Shown: positions 47,527 through 59,659, counted from the first letter of the stretch. The stretch: DNA of 64,000 nucleotides from Gloeophyllum trabeum ATCC 11539 (GCF_000344685.1 NW_006920411.1:2895887-2959886), one strand, 5' to 3'. Notes: a model not told the origin generated them from the letters alone. Translations and numbers: made by a program.

Positions 47527-50093
47527 ATGGCCTCTTTCCTGCCCACTGGAAAGCCATTGGTCTACCTGATTACCATAACCTGCTCCGCGGGTTTCCTCAA
47601 CTTCGGCTATGGTAAGTGGGCGCTTGCTTGCCTCAATATACATGGATATTTTAGTATGCGTGTACTGATTGATTGCTGCTCATGTAGACCAGGGCGTCTT
47701 TGCCGGCTCCCTCGTCTCTCATTACTACCTTACTACATTTGGGCCTGACCCAAACACACCGCCGAATGCGTCCACGCAAGGGACAACCAGCGCGCTGTTT
47801 GACATTGGCGGGGCTGTCGGTGCGCTAGCGGTGCTGTTCATCGGCGCGATACTTGGTAGACGACGGGCAATCCAATTGGGATGGTATGTCCCATTGTGGC
47901 TAGGCAAGCTGGGGCATCCTGATTTATACACTGAAACCAGCGTACTGGTCACTGTGGGTGCGATACTCCAAGCGACGAGTAGTACGCTGGGTCAATTAAT
48001 TGCTGGACGGTAAGTCCACCGAATAGAAAACTACCCCATCAAATAACGAATGTCCTATTGGGATATGAAAGCCTTGTCACCGGTGTTGGGGTGGGCATCC
48101 AGGTTAGTCTCGGGGAACTACTGATGTTGGGTAGACCGCATCCTAAACGACAACGACATCACACAGACGACCACGGTACCAAACTACCTGGCTGAATGCA
48201 CTCCAGCAGCCAGTCGTGGCGCGCATATGGCCATCGAGATCTGCATTGCTGCCTTGGGCCTCTTCCTTGCCCAGGTGTGTTTATCCACCCCTCCTACTAT
48301 CCCCCTGTCTCCCTCCTGAGTCGGCCACTCCTTACAAGTGGATCAACTATTCACAAGCGTACTCTGAGTCCAAATTTGCGTTTGCCTTCCCACTAGCGTT
48401 CCAAGTCGTCTTCGCCATCTTCACCGGGTGCTTTTGCTTTGTGCTGCCTGAGTCGCCGAGGTGGCTCGTCTCCCGGGGGCGGGTGCGCGAGGCGGAGGCG
48501 GTGGTGCTTAGGCTATTAGGGAATGGGGTGACGCCGGAGACGGAGGAAGTGAGGCATATGATGAAGGAGATGCTAGGTGAGTCATTTTGCTTTGGGCTAT
48601 TCAAATTCCTCAGGACTTCCTCTCCTACTTGGGCGACGTCCGCAGAGGCGGAGGAGCTGGAGAGCCGCGGGGGCGCCCAGAGCAGGTTCAAGCAGTTGTT
48701 TACGAGCGGGCCGACGCAGAATGCTAGGCGGGTAGGGCTTGCGTGCCTCGTAGCTATTGGACAGCAGGCCACGGGCATCAATGCGTGAGTAGCGGTTTGG
48801 GCCTGCCAATAGTACCTCCGCCAGCTAAGCTGTGTTGGGTACACCTAGGATCACGTACTACGTCCCGACCTTGCTCGAGACGTACCTGAAAGTGGGGAGA
48901 CAGGGCAGTCGTAAGTCTTCTCTTCTGATCCGCTGCAAGCTTCGTGTTTTCTGATATCCTCCTTGCAGTGTTAATTGGAGTACGTAATATTCATTCGATG
49001 CACATCATGTCTGACACAATCGCGAGTATAGGGCTTCTTCTCCCTCGTTTCCTTCGTGTTCACCCTCCCCACCATCATCCTCATCGACAAGATCGGTCGC
49101 ATATCTCTCTTCATTATTGGGTGCGTCATCCAGGTGAGTGGGGAGATTAGGATGCGGAGACTAGGATGCGGTTTATTTCTCTTCTATTCGTATTGATAAG
49201 TTGTGCGAAAGGCGATTTGCTGGATCATCATCGCGGCGTTGATACCCACGGCGCCAGAGGGGTCGACTGTCTTCGGAGGGGTCATCGTTGCGTTTATTTT
49301 TGTTTTCTTCGCATGCTATAGGTATGTCTGTTAGCAGAGTTTCACTCTACCGTCTCTGAACTAGTATGGCTAACTACGTTCGATCGCAGTACCTGTTGGC
49401 TAGCTACCTCATGGGGCTATGGTGCGGAAGTTCTACCTCTTAATATCCGGTCTGATGGTGCGCATTACGCCTATTTCCTTCTTCCGTGTCAACATTGAAA
49501 CACGGCATTGCCAGGGCTTGGGTTCGCCGGGATATGGGTCTGGTAAGTCTCGGGTGCACTTCGGTGCACTTCCAGTGCGAGTGTGATCAACTTCTCTAGG
49601 TTCTTCAATTTTGTTATCGTGGAGTGGACACCCACGGCTATTCAAAATGTGAGTGCCTGTCCTGATCTGGATTTACTTCCGTGTTTCTGATGTTTTATTT
49701 CCCACAGATCGGATACAGTACGTTCATAGGCACCACCTCAGTGATTTACTTACTCATTATGCTGATGTCATCGCAGAGTACTACATCATCCTGGCGGTCT
49801 TTAATGTCGCTATGATACCGATATTCTACTACTGCGCCCCCGAAACGAGGGGGAAGACGCTGGAAGAGATGGATTTCTACTTCGCGTCCAAGTACGGCGG
49901 GCAGGCGGATTTGGCGGCTGTGGAGGCGCAGCACCGGGTTCTGGAAAAGGATGTGAACAGCGGTGTAGACGCCCATGGGCGCAAAGTGGGGGAAAAAGAT
50001 GAAGGTAGTGTACAGGACAAGGAGAGCGTGGGGAAAGGCGGGGGTGTGAGGACAGAGGAGGTGGAAGCTAGTGAAGTGTCCAGTTCCGGCTGA
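47527..50093 (+). CDS. MFS sugar transporter, tandem copy 2
   Basis: A close paralogue of the preceding gene with the same exon layout: MASFLPTGKPLVYLITITCS, DQGVFAGSLVSHYYLTTFGP, ALFDIGGAVGALAVLFIGAI, LGRRRAIQLG, GAILQATSSTLGQLIAGR, PNYLAECTPAASRGAHMAIE, CFVLPESPRWLVSRGRVREA, LACLVAIGQQATGINA, RVG-type loop LPTIILIDKIGRISLFIIGC and APETRGKTLEEMDFYFASKY. The tail is longer and charged (KDVNSGVDAHGRKVGEKDEG ... VSSSG). Substrate cannot be set from sequence. The protein appears intact. Confidence 0.9.
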
Positions 50094-50379
50094 GCTGGCT
50101 CCGTTATGGTGCGGTGTGTATACTATGGTGCATACGGTGTAAGATGCTAGTGAGTGTATGTGAGACGGCATAGGAGTCCACGAGAGACTGCCTACTACAC
50201 AAAACCGTGATTCAATCGCAGCGGCTGATCATGAGTGTCAAAGGGGACAAGAGAATTGATATACCTTTCCTACGTTGGAACTCCTGAAAAGATAGTGGCT
50301 TCGACCCGTTCCGGTGCCACTGCGTCTAGCATCTTCAGAAAGAATACTATTGTACATTCCTCTGACGAGAAAGAGAGAA

Positions 50380-51901
50380 CTAGGTGATAACTGCTTCGAT
50401 GATGGAATCGACGGCTCTCATCTTATGAACCTTCCTAACCGAAAAGCCTGCCTTCTCCAGCAAATGTATCATATCACCTTCAGTCCTGGTGATGCCATTA
50501 TTGAGGGCTAGCAACTGCATGCTCGTTGCGCGGACAAATCTGCTGGAGTTGGCCTGGAGAAGCATGTCGCAGATTAACAACAGACTGTTGGTGGCCATGG
50601 CGTTCCGGACATTGCTCAATATGGTTACAACTTCATCGTCGGTCCAGTCATGTAGGACATGACGGACGACATATGTTGGCTGGCCTTTCGGGATATTCGT
50701 GTCCGAAGGGATCGGAGCCAAGAAATCCCCGGCCATGAACGAGACTCGGGAGAGCATCGAGGTCGACTGAGTACTCCACAACTTCGTGAAAACGTCAATG
50801 CAGCTTATTGGACGACGAAAACAACCACTAACCTTGGCTGCGTTTTCTGTAGTATTGGGGATATCGAAGATGACAAATTTCAGATGAATATTGCGTTGGT
50901 CTTCCAGGAGAGCTAACTCTAAAGATCCGATTCCACCCCCCACGTCGATGATGGGCGAGGTGAGCGTGCTCCATGGATAATCTGTACCACACTATCCAAT
51001 ACGGAGTTCGGTTTCACGGGAAATATACTCCTTACCTATTCCTACATTGCCATTGGACATTCGGTGCAGCTGTTGCATAGCTTTCCCAAGTCGCTGACCG
51101 CGCCATGCTTCTTCCGGTTTAGACATCCATTCGAAAATAGGCTCTTGAAACCCGAAAGCCAGGTTAACCGCAGGCAGGCTCTTAACGACCTGTCCGTTTT
51201 CATCCTTTCGGATCTTGGCAGAGTCGAGAAGGCGAGACGCCGCCCTGAAGCCCTCGTCGCCTCTGCCGTAGCAAAAGCCCGTTAGCTGGTATCTGCGACG
51301 AGTGTATGCATCACGCGACTTACACGAACCCAACGGCGTCTGCCATTGAAGACGGGTGGTCTCGCTTGAGAATGTCTGAGAAGGCGTTGTTGCGGTACTC
51401 CCGCGCGCCGAATCCTCCGACTTCCTCGAAGTATCCACAGCCCAGCAGGCAGCTCATCGCTACGTCTGTGATACCCTCGGTCAAGAGGTGTGGACATGCC
51501 AGAACTTACAAAATACAAACTAAGAGCTCGTGGCGATACTGCGGTTTTCTCACTTAGTTGGGTTAAGGTCTCAGTTCCGTCTCCGATAAAGTCAGGTACC
51601 CCAAGGGTTGTGACGAAGTAAAGAGCTTGACTCTCCTGGCAGGATGCTAGACTCAAGTATTAATACGTGGAAAGCGTACGTTCTGCGTTGAGAGATCGTT
51701 ACCTGCAAGAATAGCAGTATATTCCAGTGGCCCAAGGATTTTCCTCAATAGTGCATCACAAGCGTTTTGGATCTTTATCTTGACGCCGTACTCGTCTCCC
51801 TGTTGGCTAGGGTCATTTCCATGACTATTCGTTTGCGTAAGAGTTTGCACTAGGTGCAGAATATCTTCAGCTAGTGCCAGGGTGGTGTGAAGGGTCTGCA
51901 T
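50380..51901 (-). CDS. SAM-dependent O-methyltransferase (COMT-like)
   Basis: Transfers a methyl group to a hydroxyl of a small aromatic metabolite (family knowledge). Exon 1 starts MQTLHTTLALAEDILHLVQT and continues DALLRKILGPLEYTAILA. Then QALYFVTTLGVPDFIGDGTE, a winged-helix dimerisation part, and GFGAREYRNNAFSDILKRDH. Then FGFQEPIFEWMSKPEEAWRG and the SAM site SPIIDVGGGIGSLELALLED, LKFVIFDIPNTTENA and VSFMAGDFLAPIP. The catalytic base sits in TYVVRHVLHDWTDDEVVTIL. The end is HKMRAVDSIIEAVIT. Introns are short; one internal splice near 51440-51500 is less certain. It is divergent from the quinone-synthetase-like gene across 1.5 kb and may methylate its product. Confidence 0.87.
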
Positions 51902-53424
51902 ATCTGGTGGTGGGGTGCAATATTGAAAGATTCGGACTTGAAGCCTGTTAGAAGCCTATCCATACACGCATCGTGTCAGATGCTATGACGAGTGCTGTGA
52001 TTGCTCCTTGATTGGGTTACAGCGCGGCTGGAATAACGGACTAGTGGCGTATTCTGCTGGAAATAGGTGGCGATTCGTGAAAGATGTGAAGCGTGTGTTC
52101 CGTTGGCTCATTTGCTGACGATGTCCGGTTTCACCGTCAGCCTCCCCCGGCTTCGCCGCTTTGCGCCTGAGAAAGTAGTGGACACACACCCCACGAGAGG
52201 CGTTGTACAGTGTGGCATTGAATGAATTGGGTGGCGTTGACCAGGGCGCGATAACGATCACGGTCTTTTCATGATTCGATAGAAGCAGCCACAGCCCGAG
52301 AAACCCGAAGTAGAGGCTACGGTCATGGAAGAGGGAGCCCTCGGCCTGAGTTGAACATGAAGATAAGGACTATATTTGGTATGCAGGTGGATGCACACTG
52401 GATCTAATTCCCGCTAGAATGATATCGATCGCCTGTGAAAAGACTAAGTCGTTTTGACACCTACTGTGCGGCCAACTCGGATAGAAATGACGAACTTTAT
52501 GACCATCGAGGTGCAATAGCGCTTCAGCCCCAGAAGTCCGCTGGGAATTGCTGACGATTACTCCATCGAATTCACAGGCCCGGGACCATCTGTCAGGAGG
52601 ATACCCCAACTACAACTACTAATAATGTAATATGAATCAACTGTCAGACTTGCTTGCGTACAATCTTAGTCCGAACAGCTGGTTTGTTGTCGACACGTCG
52701 ACGTGTGCGCTCGTTCGCTTCCGCTACACCTGGACAGGTTACAGATAACACTCCACATCTAAATGTCACGTTTAGCCCATTGCAACTATTTCAATCGTGA
52801 AATTGAAGATGCGGCTTTGAAAGGAGAAGGTTACTTACTTGAATATCCTTATGCAACCATGCACCGAGAGAGGAGTTAGGCTTGAATGTGATGCATAGGC
52901 CGTACCTGCCGCGAGAAGATCAACCTTGGAGGGAAGGGGTATCGAAACCATGAAAATCTGAATCATTCAACATACTGCTGCACGGGACCAGAATGCTCCG
53001 TAGACTGTAGATTGTCAACATATATACCTGCATCTGAACGTTCGTCCGGAACAACACGGATGACCTTGCTAATTTCTCACGAATAGCAGCCAACACGGAA
53101 TTACCCGGCGTGCCAATCTTCCTGTGAACGAATCACCTCCAGCCTAGGCTCCTGCATGGTGGTTCACCGTATGCCCACCTATACCATGTCGCTTATGGTT
53201 AAACCAGAGGCACTGGTCCCGGCGAGTATAATCAGTACCTCTGTTTGCATCTGTCGGCTAGCGGCTTGTTCGTCCGATGAGCACCTCTGTTTGCGTCAGT
53301 CAGCTAGTGGCTTGTTCGTGGCGCATACTAGGCCGTGAAGCCCCATTTGCCAGTGATTGCTAGCTGGATTCCAGTGCTTCGTGACATAAATATGCCTATG
53401 GAGGCTTAATTTCCAGTCAAAGTC
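51902..53424. other. Bidirectional promoter region between O-methyltransferase and synthetase
   Basis: About 1.5 kb between two divergent genes, without a supported gene of its own. It contains the 46 bp tandem repeat at 53236-53320 close to the synthetase start. Shared control of the two genes is plausible but not shown. Confidence 0.45.
53236..53320. repeat. Two-copy 46 bp tandem repeat in the promoter
   Basis: ACCTCTGTTTGCATCTGTCG at 53237 recurs as ACCTCTGTTTGCGTCAGTCA at 53283. In both copies GCTAG[CT]GGCTTGTTCGT follows. It lies about 105-190 bp upstream of the synthetase ATG and could be a duplicated regulator site. Confidence 0.6.
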
Positions 53425-56400
53425 ATGCAGGCTCACGCGGTTTCCTCTCTACCAGCGACTCTCCCCGAGCTCTTACACACGAAGTCAGGAGAGCTTGACT
53501 CCGTACTGGTATTCCTCAGATCGGGTACCCCCAAAGTATGGTCGTATGCTCAACTGTTCGAGGAAGCCTCCATCCATGCCCGTCGCTTAACCTCGCTCGG
53601 GTTGAGGCAGGGCGGCGGAGACGTGATCCTCACAAGTTTTCTTCGCCACGAAGACCATATATTGTTCTTCTGGGCATGTTGCCTTGGTAAGCTTCCTCCA
53701 TTCGCACGTCTACCATTTCTTACTTTACCGTCATGTAGCCGGTATTCCGGTTTGTCCGCTGCCTGCGTGGCATCCTGACCCGTCTCGTCAGGCCGCCGTA
53801 TTCAGGCATCTGTGTGATGTGTTCGAAAACCCGACACTTGTAACAACATCAGATGCAGCGCAGACTGTTCATGCTCTGGCACCCGACCTCAGAGTCATAA
53901 CGGCAGAGGAACTGCCTTCCCCGGACACAGAGTCCGTCACATATCCGACGTGGAAACCATGTCCTGACGATGTTGTCTGCTACATGTTGACTTCCGGTTC
54001 CACCGGAAAGTCAAAGGCTGTCGCGCTTCGACACTCGAACTTATTATCTGCTGTTCGCGGCAAGATTGCCCACCACGGGACCAGCTCGACCTCCCGCTTT
54101 CTGAACTGGATATCGTTCGATCACGTTGCATGTCTATGCGAGGTGCACCTGCACGCTCTCGAAGTTAACGGAAGGTAAAACCATTTGTTCCCATAATTTG
54201 ACTCCAACACTAATCGAACCGCTAGTCAATTCCATACATCACCTTCTGAGATAATACGTAGACCCAGCGACCTCCTCCGTCTATGCAGCGAATTCAAGAT
54301 CACGTACACGTTCAGCCCTAACTTCCTTCTGGCTAAGATATGCGAAGAGAATCAGTCAGCCCCTTATGATAAACTTGATTTATCTCCGCTGCATTCCTTG
54401 ATCTCAGGGGGTGAAGCTGTGCCGATCAAGACCGCTGTAGCCTTTGCTGACCTCATGGAGAAATGCGGAGCCCCCAGGAACGCTCTCAGAGCAGGCTTTG
54501 GTATGACAGAGACTTGCGTACGAATTATCTCCTTTCATGACAGGCAGACGAAATATCCTGATTACTATGTCTTCAGGCCGGGAGCGTATATGATACACGA
54601 CCCATTCTGCGAGATCCTACTTCTGTCTCGATCAAATATCTGTCGGTCGGGAAGTCGTGCAACGGGATCTCCGTGCGGATCGTCGAACCGATAACGGGGT
54701 CCGCCTCTCCCCCCGACAAGATCGGATCTCTTCAAGTTCGGGGCCCTACAGTTTTTCGCCAATACCACAATGATCCGATGGCCACGGCGGAGGCCTTCAC
54801 TGCTGACGGATGGTTCGTGACTGGAGAACTCGGATATTTGGACCAGGACGGAAACCTCCATCTCGTTGGAAGAACCAAGGATGTCCTCAATATTAACGGC
54901 CTCAAGTATGCCAGCGAAGATGTTGAGCACTACGTCGAGGAAGCGGGTATCCCAGGTGTCGTCAAGTCGTCTGTCTTCGTGTGCCCTGTTCGCATCGGAC
55001 AGGCAGATACAGAGACTTACGCGGTCTTCTACCAACACGATATGGGGGCAGGGAGCGCCTACGACGAAGCATACGGCGACGAAATCGTTGCATCCAACAA
55101 GGCGGTGAAGTCGCGATGCGCAATGTTTTGTTCGCAGGCACCCCACGTAGTGCTTGCTCTACCGCGCCAATACTTTGTGAAATCCGCCCTAGGGAAAGTC
55201 TCTCGGTCGGGCTTATCCCATTCTTATCTTGCAGGTGAATTCAAAGATGCGGAGGGCCGACAAACAAGTGCCAATCCCACACAAGGCATAGAATACGCTC
55301 CATCGGACATGAATTCCCCAGTTGAGCATCTGGTTGCCAAGGCTATCTCCGATGTATTCGATTGCAGCATTACCGGCGTCAGGCGCGAGCAAAATATCTT
55401 TGACTTTGGCGCGTCGTCACTGCACTTGATGCGCTTAAAACATGTCCTGGAGGAGCGGCTGTCGGTGAGGGATATACCGACGATTGAGTTGCTCAGAAGG
55501 CCCAACGTAGGGGAGCTTTGCGACTACATAGGGACGTTCTCCGCCGAGGGCTCGAGCTCCGCTCTTGCAAGCGTCGAATATCAGCCACTGGTCTGTCTGA
55601 ATGCCTCCGGGTTAAATCCACCGCTGTTTCTGGTCCACCCGGGCGTCGGAGAGATCTTAGTGTTCATCGGTCTCGCGCGTATGTTTACCGGCGATCGGCC
55701 GGTCTACGCTCTTCGCGCACGAGGCTTCGACCACGGAGAGTCCCCCTTCGGGACATTCCAAGAGATGGTTGATTCGTACACATCTGCCATCGAGAAATGC
55801 CTCCCCAACGGCCCGTATTGCATTGCTGGGTACAGCTTCGGTGGAGCGGTGGCGTTCGAGATTGGCAAGAGGTGGCAGAAAGCGGAAAGCGCGTCTCCTG
55901 GCTCGGTATAATGAACCTCCCGCCTCACATTCAGTTCCGTATGAAGGAGCTGATCTGGACGGAGGTCCTTCTCAATCTCACGATGTTCCTTTCCTTGATA
56001 CCGTCCTTAGAACTCGACTCCGTGCGAGCAGCGCTTCTCGCGGAGTTCCCGGCCATTGAAGGGCATGATATGGAACCCTGCGAGAAGACCCGCGGAGCCG
56101 TGATCAAGTGGATTTTCAAGCGGGCTAACCAGAGGAGACTCTCGGAGCTGAACCTCGAGCTCAACGCATTCGCAAGATGGGTGAAAGTCGCGTATGAGAT
56201 CAACCGCACAGGCCGCACTTTCGAGCCGAGAGGCTGTGTGAAGGGTGCTCTGACGACCGTTTTCTGCGCCGTGCCACTGCCATCGATGGGAACGCGAGAG
56301 GAATATAGACGGGAAAGGCTGTCTGCATGGAAGGAATTCAGCGGTCCGCGTTTCGAAATGGTGGACGTCGATGGAGAACACTATACTATGCTCTCCGAGG

Positions 56401-57807
56401 AACATATCGACTCATTCGCCCAGAAGCTGAAGCAAGCTCTGCAGAGGAGTGAGAAAAGTCCCGTAGAAATTTCGGCGCAGATGTCTCCGTCGAAAGCTGA
56501 TTTTGACGCCGTGCCCGTAATCGACTTTGGACTAGCCGAGAAATCCCCAAACGAATACTTCCAGCAGCTCAAGTACGCGCTCGAGGAAGTAGGATTCCTC
56601 GTACTCGTGAACGTCCCCGGATTCGAGGCCTCCTTCCAGCAGGACCTCTTCGCGCTGGCTGAATCCCTGTTCAGAAAACCGCAGGCGTGGAAAGACTCTC
56701 TGGGGACCGAGAACTCTTTCTCTTTACGTGGTTATTTTCGCGCTGACACTATTGAGGGTGCCCATAAGGTAATCAGATCCGACATGTATGTATACATGCA
56801 TCTTCTGAATCCTGCTCCTCGCAGGCGCATGCTGAGGCCTACCGCTTTGGTGCTGAGATGCCAGCCCCAGGTGACGTGAAGGACACCACGGTACCGTTCT
56901 GGCTACGCCTCCACGAAGGTACGATTCCCCCTCGCACCTGTCCCAGCACCCTGCGTTAATAAAAGTGTCTCCCGCAGGTCCGAACCAGTGGCCGCCGGAG
57001 GAAGACGTGCCCGGCTTCCGCCGCCAGATGGAGGTTCTCTTCGAGCGCTATTACCAGCTCAACCTCACGCTGAACCAGCACATCTGCGCGCTGCTGGGAG
57101 TCGACGCCGCCGTCCTCGACGCGTATTTCCCCGCCAAGCGCGAGTTCAACAGCGCGATATGGCACTATTTCCCCGTGACGCCCGAGATCGCGCGCAGCGC
57201 TCGGGACGGGTTCGCCCAGGCGATGCACGAGCATCGCGACCCGTCGACGTTCGTGACGTGTCTGATCCAGTCGCGCGCGGGCTTGCAAGTGCAGAATCAC
57301 GCTGGTGCGTGGGTGGACATACCCATGGTGGAGGGAGGAGTTGTTTGCAACATTGGTATGTATATACTTACTCTGCTTATCAATACCGCGTAAGGGCATC
57401 TCTCATCGCACTTTAATAGGTATGCATCTCATGACACTCACCGGCGGCCGGCTGGTAGCCACCACGCACCGCGTTAACACCCTAAAGATTGATGAAGACA
57501 GGTAGTATTGCACGCACTCCACTCACCAAACCGTGCCTTTCTTAGCGAGCACAGTAGAGCCTGACGCCACGCTTGCAGATACACCATTCCGTACGTCCTC
57601 TCGACGAGGCTCGACAAACGCATCGAGCCGCTGCCCCAATTTGCGGCGAAGGCGCACGTCCCGCCGAATCCGAAGATCCTCAAGCTGATGGCGGTCGAGG
57701 ACCCGCTCGTGCGGAGCGGATATGCGCGGCTCTCGCTGTTCCCCGCAGCCACGAAGCGGCTGTACCCGAAGGAGTTCGAGGAGGCGAGGGCATTGGGGGT
57801 TCTTTAG
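53425..57807 (+). CDS. NRPS-like quinone synthetase: adenylation, thiolation, thioesterase and fused 2OG-Fe(II) dioxygenase
   Basis: A-T-TE enzymes of this type dimerise aromatic alpha-keto acids into terphenylquinones such as atromentin or polyporic acid. Order: adenylation domain (VVCYMLTSGSTGKSKAVALR, RAGFGMTET, WFVTGELGYLDQDGNLHLVG, FVKSALGKVSRSG), carrier domain (NIFDFGASSLHLMRLK, Ser present), thioesterase (YCIAGYSFGGAVAFEIGKR; later VSWLGIMNLPPHIQFRMKEL and DGEHYTM), then a C-terminal dioxygenase. That begins DAVPVIDFGLAEKSPNEYFQ and has EHRDPSTFVTCLIQSRAGLQ, GGRLVATTHRVN and DRYTIPYVLS, so the H.D, distal His and Arg look intact. Introns are short GT-AG; the stop is at 57805-57807. 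At about 55873, inside the thioesterase, the frame shifts by one base: AAGAGGTGGCAG lacks a T needed for KRLAES. That is a sequencing error or a lesion. The full model is about 1,330 residues. Confidence 0.85.
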
Positions 57808-58113
57808 ACCGGGGAGGAGGGGGAGAGCGCATGGAGGCGACCCTCACCTCTGATTTCTTGCTTTGTGTATATGTTGTCCTCTGTACTCCATGATCTACAG
57901 ATACGTGTTGACGTCGTTGACGGCAGCGCGGTGTCATGTCTAGACTGCTGTACTAGCAATGCTCACAGTGCCGCCTTATCTCATATCACGGAGTCCACCC
58001 CCCCCCCCCGCCCCCCCTATTAGCGAACGATGCATACACTGACACAAGAGACGCGTCAAAGTATTGGAGGTATGGGTTAAGGGAGAGTCGACTGTAATCA
58101 CCCTGGTCTGTCT
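57808..58113. other. Spacer with a poly-C tract
   Basis: 306 bp between the synthetase and the family A pseudogene. It includes a C-homopolymer, 57998-58009 and 58011-58017 broken by one G, that is likely to be length-variable and error-prone in assemblies. No gene is seen. Confidence 0.45.
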
Positions 58114-59659
58114 ATGCCTCGGCGGCCTTCCACTTGCACTTACTGCGGGCGGATAAATGCGCCGGCGCTGGACATTGGACTCGCATGCAATCGGCAGGAA
58201 AACATTCTCCTACAATGTGCCGAGAGTCCCTTCGTCTGTGGAGAGCATTGTAGGAAGATATTCTCCCGCTCCTTGCGTATTCCTTGCAGGGAGTCCTTCA
58301 CCGTAAATGGTTCTTTGTCCCCAGTTAATGGTGACTTCAAGCTCATGGACACCTGGCAAAGAGCGTGTTTCAAGGCTGGGAAGAGGCGCAGCTTGCCCGT
58401 GGAAGACCTCGGAAACACTACCATACCAGAGGACATCTTCTTCGAGTCGAATTGTCCTAGCTCTTCCGTGTCTTGTGTCGCTACTGTCATGGGTGAGGAC
58501 CTGCTTCTGACTCCGGAAAGCAGCTTCAGCTTCACCTGCCCGAGTTCACCTGCCGAGATTGAAGAGCGGGTCGCCGAGAACATCGATATGGAGGAAGCAG
58601 AGAGGGCCTCTGTACTTGAAGACGCTGCCCGGGCACTCACTAGCTCCAATGAAGACTCAATAGGTACTCTTGTCAAACCCGAGGAACAGAGGAAGCAAGT
58701 CGTCGAGACCATCCACCTAGAGGAAGTCCCGAAGTTCATTACGCGTGAAGACCCAGTCTGGTTACCTTCGCGGTTTCTGTTAGCCCCGTGTTACTTCAAG
58801 TTCCCGCAGACGGCCCCTGTAGGAAGCCCATGCGTACCCTTGACAATGCGTTAGATTGCTCAGTGGTACCGGTGGAAACTTCTACTGAGGCTCCCATTCC
58901 CTCTGCTGCAGTGACTGCAGTGCACGTCGTCGGCGTCTCTGCCGATGATTTTCGGGTGTCGAATACACTGTCGTCACTACTTCGGACTCCTCTACTTCTT
59001 CCACGGCGAATATGGCCGCGGTATCCCTCGCGTCGACCGAGAGCATTAAGGATTTCGAGGTGTCTCTTACCGCTTTGGAGTCCACCAGATCCTCAACCCC
59101 CTCCTCCGCCTCAACATTGCCGCTGCACACCAAGTCTGTCCTTCTACCGGCGAAGTTCACCCGGAGGGCACGAAGCTCCCTGTCAAAGGCAAGAGTGTGT
59201 CGCCAGTGTCCGCTACGAAGCGTCTCCCGCACAAGCCCCCGCCAACCGAGGACGAGAAGGACGCAGAACGTACACGCGGCCAGCAGGTCGTCACTGGCAA
59301 CGTGGCGATGCCCACCCCTTTCCCCCGGGTCCATCCTTCGCCTATCAAGAAGGTCGAGGTGGAGGAGAAGCTGAAGCCGGTGTTCAAGCTCCATGCGAGG
59401 GTGCCGTGTCCCAAAGCCCTCGCTGCATTGAGGAAGGTCCAGGAAAAGGAAAAGCCGGTGTTCAGGAGGCACGCGACGGGTTGTCCCAAGGCAGCTGTCG
59501 CTACGAGGCTCGAGGGGGCTCAAGAAGGGCGAGGTGAAAGCAGTCAAACCGGTGTGTTCTGGCGTGGGGAGAGGCACCGGGCTCAAGCCGAAGGGTAACG
59601 CCAGGAGCCCCAAAGTGAAGGCTGCGGGAAAGGAGAATGTTGAATGCAAGACGTACTGA
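58114..59659 (+). pseudogene. Family A copy 3, frameshifted
   Basis: The 5' part is open from the ATG at 58114 (MPRRPSTCTYCGRINAPALD) to about 58850 and is unlike the other members, without a membrane segment. From there the family-like signal jumps frame several times: VVTTSDSSTSSTANMAAVSL, then KLPVKGKSVSPVSATKRLPH and DEKDAERTRGQQVVT, then, after another one-base shift near 59515, GLKKGEVKAVKPVCSGVGRG and AAGKENVECKTY with a TGA at 59657-59659. It carries one DEK..R..QV.T module and two VF[KR].H....CP.A modules, plus the terminal KEN seen in the first member. The shifts have no intron-like borders, so I read it as a decayed copy, though a poor sequence could look the same. Confidence 0.65.

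Noticed and set aside
57998..58017. Poly-C tract as a functional element
   Set aside because: A simple homopolymer broken by one G; nothing around it suggests a role beyond a mutable spacer.
58882..59649. Minus-strand open frame of 255 residues
   Set aside because: It lies antisense to the family A pseudogene, whose plus-strand modules match a second gene in the window.
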